A DNA stretch of 64,000 nt. Source: Kribbella capetownensis. Lineage in GTDB: Bacteria > Actinomycetota > Actinomycetes > Propionibacteriales > Kribbellaceae. A program made the position numbers and the translations under genes. Below are positions 57,728 to 64,000 of this stretch, in pieces (the stretch's first letter is position 1; each line of letters starts with the position of its first letter). The notes below the pieces were generated by a model, which did no database searches, was not told where the DNA came from, and saw only the letters and a program-made list of their open reading frames with translations. The DNA is taken from contig NZ_SJKD01000006.1 of NCBI RefSeq assembly GCF_004331485.1, forward strand, positions 1-64,000, written 5' to 3'.

Positions 57728-58402
57728 TCAGCCCACCACCACAGGTTCCGGAGTCACAGCGCGCTCCTTGTTCTGGATCTTCCACCAGGACGCGAATCCG
57801 ACGATGCAGAACAGCCCGTAGACGACGTACATGGTGGCCGACGGGTAGAACTTCGACTGCACGAGCAGCGGTACGCCGACCACGTCGACGGCGATCCAGA
57901 TCAGCCAGAACTCGACGAACCCACGCGCCATCCCGTACGTCGCCAGGATCGAACCGGTCAGGATCCACGCGTCCCACTGCGGTCCCCACGAGCCCAGCTC
58001 GCTCAGGACGAAGTACGCGATGGCGTAGAGGACGACGCCGACGCCGAGCAGCTCGATCCGCTCCCGGGCGGTGGCCCAGCGCGGCTGGACTCCCGTCGCG
58101 GCGCCTTGGTGGCGAGTCTGGTACCAGCGGTACCAGCCGTAAAGGCTGACCAAGGCGAAGAACACCTGGCGGCCGGCCTGTCCCCACAGGTCCTTGTCCT
58201 GCGGCGTGTCGAACACCCCACCGACGAAGACCGTGAACAGCAGAACGTTGCCGACGATGCCGACCGGCCAGGCAGAGACCATCCGGCGCATGCCGAACAG
58301 TGCGCTGGCCAATCCGAAGCCGTTGCCGACGATCTCCCGGATCAGTACTGGCGAGCCGGCGATCGTCACCTGCTCGTGCAGCAGCCAGTCGAGCGGGTTC
58401 AC
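57728..58402 (-). CDS. PnuC-family vitamin transporter, probably riboflavin (PnuX/RibM)
   Basis: 224 residues, seven or so helices of the SWEET-like PnuC fold. ALFGMRRMVSAWPVGIVGNVLL, LYGWYRWY and WIAVDVVGVPLLVQSKFYPSATMYVVYGLF are conserved. PnuC proteins import nicotinamide riboside, but the branch found inside actinobacterial rib operons (PnuX/RibM) moves riboflavin. Location between ribE and ribBA under the FMN riboswitch favours riboflavin. GTG start overlapping the ribE stop. Confidence 0.88.
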   Translation of the reverse strand: MNPLDWLLHEQVTIAGSPVLIREIVGNGFGLASALFGMRRMVSAWPVGIVGNVLLFTVFVGGVFDTPQDKDLWGQAGRQVFFALVSLYGWYRWYQTRHQGAATGVQPRWATARERIELLGVGVVLYAIAYFVLSELGSWGPQWDAWILTGSILATYGMARGFVEFWLIWIAVDVVGVPLLVQSKFYPSATMYVVYGLFCIVGFASWWKIQNKERAVTPEPVVVG

Positions 58403-59004
58403 TTGGTGCCTCCAGCAAGTAGTCGTTCCACGTACTTCGCGATCACGTCGACTTCGAGGTTGACCGTGTCGCCGACCTTGTTCCGGCCCAGCACAGTCAG
58501 CTCGAGCGTGGTCGGGATCAGGCTGATCCCGAACGTGCCGGTCGCGTCGTCCACATCGGTGACGGTCAGCGAGACGCCGTCGACGGCGATCGAGCCCTTC
58601 TCGGCGACGTACTTGAGGATCTCCGGCGCGGCCGCGACCCGGACTTCCTCCCAGTGCTCGGCCGGCGTGCGGCTCGCGATCGTGCCGACCCCGTCCACGT
58701 GGCCCTGGACGATGTGGCCGCCGAGCCGGTCATGCGCGGACACGGCCCGTTCCAGGTTGACCTGCGAGCCCTTGGCGGCCTGGCCGAGGCTGGTGCGCTG
58801 CAATGTCTCGCGCATCACGTCGGCAGTGAAGGTGCCGTCGCCGGTCGCGACCACGGTCAGACAGCAGCCGTTGACCGCGATCGAGTCGCCGTGGCCGGCG
58901 TCCCCGGTCACCTTGGGGCCGCGGATGGTGAGCCGGGCGGCGTCACCTTCGAGCAGGTCGAGCGCCTCGACGGTGCCGAGTTCCTCGACGATTCCGGTGA
59001 ACAT
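58399..59004 (-). CDS. ribE: Riboflavin synthase, alpha subunit
   Basis: Dismutates two lumazines into riboflavin and a pyrimidine. 201 residues in two similar beta-barrels, each with the family signature: MFTGIVEELGTV at the start, VNGCCLTVV in barrel 1, IAVDGVSLTVTDVDD in barrel 2. ATG directly follows the ribD stop. Named ribE here; the same gene is called ribC in some nomenclatures. Confidence 0.95.
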   Translation of the reverse strand: MFTGIVEELGTVEALDLLEGDAARLTIRGPKVTGDAGHGDSIAVNGCCLTVVATGDGTFTADVMRETLQRTSLGQAAKGSQVNLERAVSAHDRLGGHIVQGHVDGVGTIASRTPAEHWEEVRVAAAPEILKYVAEKGSIAVDGVSLTVTDVDDATGTFGISLIPTTLELTVLGRNKVGDTVNLEVDVIAKYVERLLAGGTK

Positions 59005-60042
59005 TCAGTGCGTCCTTTGCGGTTCGAGCGGCGTCAGGATCAGCCGGACGTCGTCGCCGAGGCGAGTGACGTCCGCTAGCTTGAACCGCCGCAGGTGGTG
59101 GATCGATTCCGCGCCGAGGTCGCCGATCGCGGCGTACCCCGAGCCGAGCACGGCCGGGGCAACGTACGCGACGAGTTGGTCGACGAGTTGCGCGCGCAGG
59201 AAGGCGGCGGCCAGAGTCGGCCCGCCCTCGAGCCAGAGGTGCCGGATCTGCCGGTCGTCGAGCTGCCGGAGTACCTCGGCCGGGTCGTGGGTGGGCAGCA
59301 GCAGGGTCTCAGCGCGGTCGTTGCGAACTCGCGCGGTCGTGGGGATCTCGCGATCGCCGACGACGACGCGCAGCGGCTGCCGGGCGGCCGGTACGTCGTT
59401 CTCGTCGCGAACGGTCAGCTCCGGGTCGTCGTCCAGCACGGTCTGGGTGCCGACGGCAATCGCGTCGCACTCGGCCCGCTTGCGGTGTACGTCGGCCCGG
59501 GCGAGCGGACCGGTGATCCAACGGCTGGTCCCGTCCGGTGCGGCCGACCGCCCGTCCAGGGTGGTGGCGAACTTCCAGGTGACGAACGGACGACCGGTCC
59601 GCACGCTGTGCAGCCAGACCTGGTTGACCGCCTCAGCCTCGGCCCGCAGTACGCCCTGCTGCACGGTGATGTTCTTGCTCCGGAGCTTCTCGGCGCCTCC
59701 GGATGCCTGCCGGTTCGGGTCTGGAACGGCGTACACGACGCGAGTGATCCCGGCCGCGATCAGCGCGTCGGCACACGGCCCGGTCCGGCCGGTGTGGTTG
59801 CAGGGCTCCAGCGTCACGTACGCCGTACCGCCGCGGGCTGCCGGTCCGGCCATCCGGAGGGCCTCGACCTCGGCGTGCGGGCCACCGGCAACGGCATGGA
59901 AGCCCTCACCGACCGGATGGCCGTCCGGGCCGGTGATGACACAGCCGACCACCGGGTTGGGATGGGTGGTGCCGATGCCGCGTGCGGCCAGCTCGATCGC
60001 ACGCCGCATCCAGGCGACATCGATCGGCGAAGCGTTGTTCAC
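59005..60042 (-). CDS. ribD: Riboflavin biosynthesis deaminase-reductase
   Basis: 345 residues, bifunctional. N-terminal deaminase with zinc motifs GGPHAEVEAL and LEPCNHTGRTGPC; C-terminal reductase (about 150-345, with LDGRSAAPDGTSRWITG and LWLEGGPTLAAAFL). First gene of the operon. GTG start at 60040-60042 with GAGGGA upstream; it lies about 160 bp after the FMN aptamer. Confidence 0.95.
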   Translation of the reverse strand: MNNASPIDVAWMRRAIELAARGIGTTHPNPVVGCVITGPDGHPVGEGFHAVAGGPHAEVEALRMAGPAARGGTAYVTLEPCNHTGRTGPCADALIAAGITRVVYAVPDPNRQASGGAEKLRSKNITVQQGVLRAEAEAVNQVWLHSVRTGRPFVTWKFATTLDGRSAAPDGTSRWITGPLARADVHRKRAECDAIAVGTQTVLDDDPELTVRDENDVPAARQPLRVVVGDREIPTTARVRNDRAETLLLPTHDPAEVLRQLDDRQIRHLWLEGGPTLAAAFLRAQLVDQLVAYVAPAVLGSGYAAIGDLGAESIHHLRRFKLADVTRLGDDVRLILTPLEPQRTH

Positions 60043-60331
60043 TCACGGTCCCTCGTCGTCACGGACGCACTCCGGGGCCATGACAACCGGCGCGGCGACC
60101 CCCGCCGTCCAGCCGGTCCTCAGAGGATCGAGGCCACGCGATCACGCAGGCTCATCACCCACAGACACGCCGTCCGGACGCCGGAGCTCTCCCGCCGATC
60201 GCGTGCACCTCCCATCCGGACTTTCACCGTCGGTCCTGGAATTCCACCAGGTCAACCGACCGCCAAACCGCAGCGGCCGGGTCGCGGACTGTCACCGCCG
60301 GCTCGGAATTACACCGACCCCGGAGCACGCG
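60043..60331 (-). promoter_or_regulatory. FMN riboswitch (RFN element) with expression platform
   Basis: Aptamer at 60201-60331 on the minus strand: P1 is GCGTGC (60325-60330) with GCACGC (60201-60206), and the conserved internal stretches GGGGTCGGTGTAATTCC (60305-60321) and GACGGTGAAAGTCCGGAT (60214-60231) are unmistakable. The platform to the ribD GTG is 158 bp. Within it GATCGCGTG (60135-60143) is a perfect complement of CACGCGATC (60197-60205), which includes the P1 3' strand, so this helix competes with P1. FMN binding should lower ribD expression. Confidence 0.93.
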
Positions 60332-60352
60332 AGTGGGTTCACTCGTACTTCA

Positions 60353-60358
60353 AGTATG
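60353..60358 (-). promoter_or_regulatory. Possible -10 element of the rib operon
   Basis: CATACT on the minus strand, about 22 bp before the aptamer, identical to the argC -10. No good -35 is seen at the right distance. Between here and the XRE gene, 60359-60550 holds nothing else I can name. Confidence 0.3.
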
Positions 60359-60551
60359 CCCTCCCCGCCAACCCCCACCACGACCCAGGTCACATCCCGG
60401 TCATCTCCCCCCGTCGCTCCTCGGCGCACTCAGCGCTTTCAGGTCCGGTCGGGGCGGTCCCTCGGAGCTTGTACCTTCATTCCGGTGGAGGCGTTTGCTG
60501 GGCGGTGGTGTCCCTGTGAGCCGTCATCGTTTCCTCCCGTGAGATTCGCTG

Positions 60552-60671
60552 TCGCAAACCTTGACAGTTTGCGATCGCAAATGTCAAGACGACTCGTTCG
60601 CGCTTGGTTATCCACAACTGCAAACGGATGGGTTGGCAATTTGCCTTAGCAACTGCGAAGATGTTTGCAGT
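60552..60671. promoter_or_regulatory. Cluster of GCAAA/TTTGC operator-like sites with a DnaA box
   Basis: CGCAAAC at 60553-60559, a 29-bp near-palindrome at 60560-60588 with core TTTGCGATCGCAAA, the inverted pair ACTGCAAAC (60617-60625) and GTTTGCAGT (60663-60671), and GGCAATTTGCC (60635-60645). TTATCCACA (60608-60616) is a perfect E. coli-type DnaA box. All lie in the 160 bp before the XRE gene. Confidence 0.6.
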
Positions 60672-60708
60672 CGGTCACGGACGACGGCCGGGTTAGGGGA
60701 TCACACCG

Positions 60709-61377
60709 ATGCACCAGACAGCGCACAACCTCCAGCAGCAGATCGAGCTGTACGGCGAGACGCTCGGTGAAGTGGTCCGCCGAGTCGCCCCGCCACTCGG
60801 CCTGACCCAGAGCGCGCTCGCGCAGGTGATCGGGCTGTCGGCGCCGATGCTGTCACAGCTGATGAGCGCGCAGCGGGTGAAGATCGGCAACCCCGCAGTG
60901 ATGTCGCGCCTTCGCGCCGTGTCCGAGCTCGCCGATCTGGCCATCGCCAATGAGCTCGGTCCCAACGACATTCCCGACACACTGGACCGGATCCGCGCCT
61001 CGACGGGCGCCTACACCGACGCCACGACCACCCGACTGCGATCACCCGGCCCCCTAGCGGGGGGGACCATGGGCTCGACGCCATCCTTTGCGACACCCCC
61101 GGGGCTAGGAGCGGAGGCGCCAACGGGACAGCCCTGGCCATCAGGAGCCGCCCCCACGAACGCGCCCCTGAGCACGCCACCGAGCACGCCACCGACCCCG
61201 CGGGCCGTCGTGCGAGAGATCCAGGATCTGTTCCGTGCGGTCGCCTCCGCCGAGGAGATCCAACTAGCCGCCGACGCAGCCGCGGCGGAGTCGCCGGCGA
61301 TCGCCGAGCTGCTGCTCGCCTATGGGACCGGCCGGACCGCTGATGCTGTCGCGCACTATGAGAAACACCACGGTTGA
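60709..61377 (+). CDS. XRE-like DNA-binding protein with long linker
   Basis: 222 residues. A helix-turn-helix at about 30-55 (LGLTQSALAQVIGLSAPMLSQLM), a low-complexity Pro/Thr/Ser-rich linker (about 105-165), then a C-terminal helical segment (EIQDLFRAVASAEEIQLAAD, IAELLLAYGTGRTADAVAHY). Not a recognised named regulator. The multi-site upstream region suggests autoregulation. AGGGG lies 9 bases before the ATG. A hairpin at 61425-61451 probably ends the transcript. Confidence 0.8.
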   Translation: MHQTAHNLQQQIELYGETLGEVVRRVAPPLGLTQSALAQVIGLSAPMLSQLMSAQRVKIGNPAVMSRLRAVSELADLAIANELGPNDIPDTLDRIRASTGAYTDATTTRLRSPGPLAGGTMGSTPSFATPPGLGAEAPTGQPWPSGAAPTNAPLSTPPSTPPTPRAVVREIQDLFRAVASAEEIQLAADAAAAESPAIAELLLAYGTGRTADAVAHYEKHHG

Positions 61378-61424
61378 CCAGTCGGCACCGACGCCGGCGC
61401 AAGCGCATCAGGCGTTGATATAGC

Positions 61425-61451
61425 ACAGGCCAAGTAGACATCTCGGCCTGT
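61425..61451 (+). terminator. Hairpin downstream of the XRE gene
   Basis: Perfect 7-bp stem ACAGGCC / GGCCTGT with a 13-base loop, 48 bp past the stop. No U-tract; modest support. Confidence 0.35.
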
Positions 61452-61504
61452 CTCACTGGGTGTCGGTGCGGAATGCCGGGCACCCAGGCGATGTTCTGTT
61501 GCCG

Positions 61505-61537
61505 CGTCAGGGCGGTTTTGCCCTGCATTCGCTGACG
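61505..61537 (+). promoter_or_regulatory. Leader hairpins before the amino-acid importer
   Basis: Outer stem CGTCAG (61505-61510) with CTGACG (61532-61537), and inner stem CAGGGC (61508-61513) with GCCCTG (61520-61525). They share bases 61508-61510, so they are at least partly alternative. They end 18 bp before the GTG, just before the GAGGAG ribosome site. A regulatory leader is possible; no known riboswitch class is recognised. Confidence 0.4.
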
Positions 61538-61554
61538 TTTGTGAGGAGACAGTC

Positions 61555-62418
61555 GTGCGCGCCATCAGCGCCCTTCGCCGGATCACCGCAGTAACCACCG
61601 CCGTCACGCTGGCGGTCACGATGGTTGCCTGTGGCAGCAATGACGACCCGGCCGCGAGCGGATCGGACCTCGGGCTGATCAAGTCCGGGACGTTGCGGAT
61701 CGGGACGCTGACCGACGCGCCGCCGAACGTGTACGTGAAGGACGGCAAGTTCACCGGGTTCGACAACGACCTGATCACCGCGGTCGCGGCCAAGCTCAAC
61801 CTGAAGCCCGAGTTCGTCGGCACCGACTTCTCCGCCCTGCTGTCGCAGGTGAACGGCGGCCAGTTCGACCTCGGCAGCTCGTCCATCACGGTGACCGAGG
61901 CGCGCAAGAAGACGGTTGCCTTCAGCAATGGATACGACTTCGGCTACCTCGGCCTGAACACCACCAAGACCTCCGGTATCACGACGTTCGACCAGCTCCG
62001 TGGCAAGCGGGTGGTCGTGGTCCAAGGCACCGTCCAGGACGACTACGCCACCGGCAAGGGCCTGGACCCGGTCCGCGTTCCGAACTACAACGCCGCGCTC
62101 GGGCAGCTCAAGGCCGGTACGGCGGACGCCTGGGTGTCGCCCGCCGAGATCGGCGAGAAGATGGCCAAGGAGCAAGGCGGCGGCACGGTGATCCTGGCGG
62201 CCAAGGAACTCAGTGACGCGCCGATGGCGTTCGCCGTGGCCAAGAGCAACGACAAACTGCGGGGCGCGGTGAACAAGGCGCTCGACGAGGTGATCGCCGA
62301 CGGCACCTGGTCCACGCTGGTCGAGCAGTACTACCCGGGCCGCGCCGTACCGGCGACCTTCAAGCCGGGTAGCGGCAGCGTCACGCCGGCGGCGAGCACC
62401 ACCGCAGCGGCCGGCTGA
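61555..62418 (+). CDS. Amino-acid-binding lipoprotein of an ABC importer
   Basis: 287 residues. Lipoprotein signal with lipobox VAC (cysteine about 25). Family-3 solute-binding fold: LRIGTLTDAPPNVYVKDGKFTGFDNDL at the start and FDLGSSSITVTEARK, the usual polar-amino-acid pattern. A long A/T/S-rich tail follows. GTG start after GAGGAGA. Substrate probably a polar amino acid or derivative. Stop shares one base with the permease start (TGATG). Confidence 0.92.
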   Translation: MRAISALRRITAVTTAVTLAVTMVACGSNDDPAASGSDLGLIKSGTLRIGTLTDAPPNVYVKDGKFTGFDNDLITAVAAKLNLKPEFVGTDFSALLSQVNGGQFDLGSSSITVTEARKKTVAFSNGYDFGYLGLNTTKTSGITTFDQLRGKRVVVVQGTVQDDYATGKGLDPVRVPNYNAALGQLKAGTADAWVSPAEIGEKMAKEQGGGTVILAAKELSDAPMAFAVAKSNDKLRGAVNKALDEVIADGTWSTLVEQYYPGRAVPATFKPGSGSVTPAASTTAAAG

Positions 62419-63173
62419 TGGACGTCTGGTCCACGCTCGGTGACACCTTCCTCGACTGGGAGTCGATGAAGGCGGTCCTGCCCGAGATGCTCAAGGTGGG
62501 ACTGGTCAACACGCTCATCCTGGCGGCCGCCTCGGTCGTGCTGGGCACCGTGCTCGGCATGGCCGTGGCGGTCCTGGCCTTGTCTCGGAAGCGTTGGCTG
62601 CGCTGGCCGGCCAAGATCTACACCGACATCTTCCGCGGCCTCCCGGCCATCCTGACCATCCTGTTGATCGGCCAGGGCCTGTCTCCCATCACCCGGCACT
62701 GGTGGGGCCCGAACCCGTACCCGCTCGGCATCCTCGCGCTGTCCCTCATCGCCGCCGCATACATCGGCGAGATCTTCCGCTCCGGCATCCAGAGCGTGGA
62801 GAAGGGTCAGCTCGAAGCGGCGCGAGCACTCGGATTCAGCTACTCGGACGGGATGCGGCTGGTCGTCATCCCGCAAGGGGTACGCCGGGTCCTGCCCGCG
62901 CTGGTCAATCAGTTCATCGCGCTGGTGAAGGAGTCGAGCCTGGTCTACTTCCTCGGCCTGCTCGCCAGCCAGCGGGAGCTGTTCCGGATCGGGCAGGACG
63001 CGGCCGCGACCAACGGCAACCTGTCGCCGTTGCTGCTGGCCGGCATCTTCTATCTGATCATCACGGTCCCGCTCACCCACTTGGTGAACTACTTCGACAA
63101 GCGGCTGCGGGAGGGACGTCCAGCCGAGTCGGAGGACGTCGTACTCGAGGAGTTGGCCCATGCAAACCGTTGA
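62418..63173 (+). CDS. Amino-acid ABC transporter permease
   Basis: 251 residues, about five helices. The HisM/GlnP-type EAA loop is QLEAARALGFSYSDGMRLVVIPQG, followed by VNQFIALVKESSLVYFLGL, as in family-3 importers. Single permease, so a homodimer is likely. It overlaps the ATPase gene by 14 bp. Confidence 0.93.
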   Translation: MDVWSTLGDTFLDWESMKAVLPEMLKVGLVNTLILAAASVVLGTVLGMAVAVLALSRKRWLRWPAKIYTDIFRGLPAILTILLIGQGLSPITRHWWGPNPYPLGILALSLIAAAYIGEIFRSGIQSVEKGQLEAARALGFSYSDGMRLVVIPQGVRRVLPALVNQFIALVKESSLVYFLGLLASQRELFRIGQDAAATNGNLSPLLLAGIFYLIITVPLTHLVNYFDKRLREGRPAESEDVVLEELAHANR

Positions 63174-63906
63174 GGTCACGACAGCCGCCAGCCTCGAGGT
63201 GTCCGGGGTCGAGCTCGCGTTCGGCACCAACAAGGTCCTGCGCGGTGTAGATCTGCAGGTGCCGACCGGGCGTACGGCGTGTGTGATCGGGCCGTCCGGC
63301 TCCGGGAAGTCGACGTTGCTCCGAGCCATCAACCGGCTGCTCGAACCTGACGCCGGCGACATCCGGCTGGCCGGGGAGTCGGTGCTCACGGGCAACCCGG
63401 ACGATCTGCGGCGCCGGATCGGGATGGTGTTCCAGCACTTCAACCTGTTCCCGCACAAGTCGGTGCTGGAGAACGTCACGCTCCCGCTGCGCAAGCTCAA
63501 GAAGCTCGACCCCGACCAGGCACGAGCCGCGGCGCTAGGACAACTCGAGCTCGTCGGGCTGAGCCAGAAGGCCGCAGCGCGACCGGGCAACCTGTCCGGC
63601 GGTCAGCAGCAGCGGGTCGCGATCGCCCGCGCGCTGGCGATGGAGCCCGAGGTGATGCTGTTCGACGAGGCCACGTCGGCCCTCGACCCGGAGCTGGTCA
63701 AGGGTGTGCTCGCCCTGATGGCCGACCTCGCCCGGACCGGGATGACGATGGTCGTCGTCACCCACGAGATGGGGTTCGCCCGCGAGGTCGCGGACCAGGT
63801 CGCGTTCATGGACCACGGGGTCGTGGTCGAGTCCGGCGTACCCGAGCAGGTCTTCACCGCGGCGGAGTCACCGCGGCTGCGGCAGTTCCTCTCGCAGGTG
63901 CTCTAG
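63160..63906 (+). CDS. Amino-acid ABC transporter ATPase, GlnQ type
   Basis: 248 residues. Walker A GPSGSGKST, FQHFNLFPHKSVLENV (Q-loop), signature LSGGQQQRVAIARAL, Walker B VMLFDEATSALD, and the EMGFAREVADQV helix typical of GlnQ/HisP. Completes the importer. 63907-64000 downstream holds no gene that I can support. Confidence 0.95.
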   Translation: MQTVEVTTAASLEVSGVELAFGTNKVLRGVDLQVPTGRTACVIGPSGSGKSTLLRAINRLLEPDAGDIRLAGESVLTGNPDDLRRRIGMVFQHFNLFPHKSVLENVTLPLRKLKKLDPDQARAAALGQLELVGLSQKAAARPGNLSGGQQQRVAIARALAMEPEVMLFDEATSALDPELVKGVLALMADLARTGMTMVVVTHEMGFAREVADQVAFMDHGVVVESGVPEQVFTAAESPRLRQFLSQVL

Positions 63907-64000
63907 CGACAGGAAGCAACGCCGAAGCGTCCGCTATGCGTAGTTTGTTGACGCGGCAGCGGCGTGGATCCCGGCGCTCGGCGTGATCCCACCGATCGTG

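Noticed and set aside
1..64000. CRISPR array, tRNA gene, insertion sequence or prophage
   Set aside because: No evenly spaced direct repeats with unique spacers, no cloverleaf in the intergenic gaps, no transposase or integrase motif in any frame.

Overview
The window is high-GC DNA from an actinobacterial chromosome. The evidence is the near-universal G/C third codon position, frequent GTG starts, ATGA/GTGA stop-start overlaps, an LLM (F420-type) oxidoreductase, ECF41 and ECF42 sigma factors, an LPXTG-anchored surface protein and a MalFG importer without its own ATPase. Gene order and content suggest the Nocardioides/Kribbella neighbourhood; the genus is inference. I found no phage, insertion sequence, CRISPR array or tRNA.

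Layout, left to right. (1) 1-410: tandem promoters and leader of an rRNA operon running off the left edge on the minus strand. (2) 411-4.6 kb: tyrS, an App1-type phosphatase gene, a divergent LLM oxidoreductase and a 3-methyladenine DNA glycosylase. (3) 4.6-11.9 kb: arginine biosynthesis cluster argC-J-B-D-F-R-H, all minus strand and mostly with 4-bp overlaps; argG is absent. (4) 12.0-24.2 kb: an accessory block with a carboxymuconolactone-decarboxylase/ECF41 pair, a 1931-residue cell-wall-anchored fibril protein of 14 repeats, a two-gene glycosyltransferase unit and a gamma-glutamyltransferase gene. (5) 24.2-33.2 kb: translation block pheT-pheS, trmH-type methylase, rplT-rpmI-infC and a DUF1844 gene, interrupted by a TetR/MFS drug-efflux pair. 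(6) 33.3-38.8 kb: LacI-controlled sugar module (two permeases, binding protein, glycosidase). (7) 38.8-45.2 kb: TetR gene, DUF1707-ABC-FtsX export unit, SseB protein, small membrane protein and P-loop kinase. (8) 45.2-48.0 kb: DGPF protein-ECF42 sigma-truncated globin-methyltransferase operon. (9) 48.1-60.7 kb: aldose 1-epimerase, hisG-hisE and a riboflavin operon (ribD-ribE-pnuX-ribBA-ribH) headed by an FMN riboswitch. A 5.4-kb accessory block (VOC, MBL, P1 peptidase, NAD(P)-binding protein, MarR, WYL regulator, duplicated-domain protein) sits between hisE and ribH. (10) 60.7-64 kb: an XRE-type regulator behind a cluster of GCAAA/TTTGC sites and a DnaA box, then a complete polar amino-acid ABC importer.

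Core biosynthetic and translation operons alternate with self-contained modules, each with its own regulator. Many divergent genes seem to be leaderless: a TAnnnT-type -10 element ends 6-7 bases before the start codon. Short repeats or competing hairpins mark several gene 3' junctions. The most unusual items are the FMN riboswitch alternative helix, the competing hairpins below ribH, the ECF42-globin operon, the two-register fibril protein and the operator cluster of the XRE gene.
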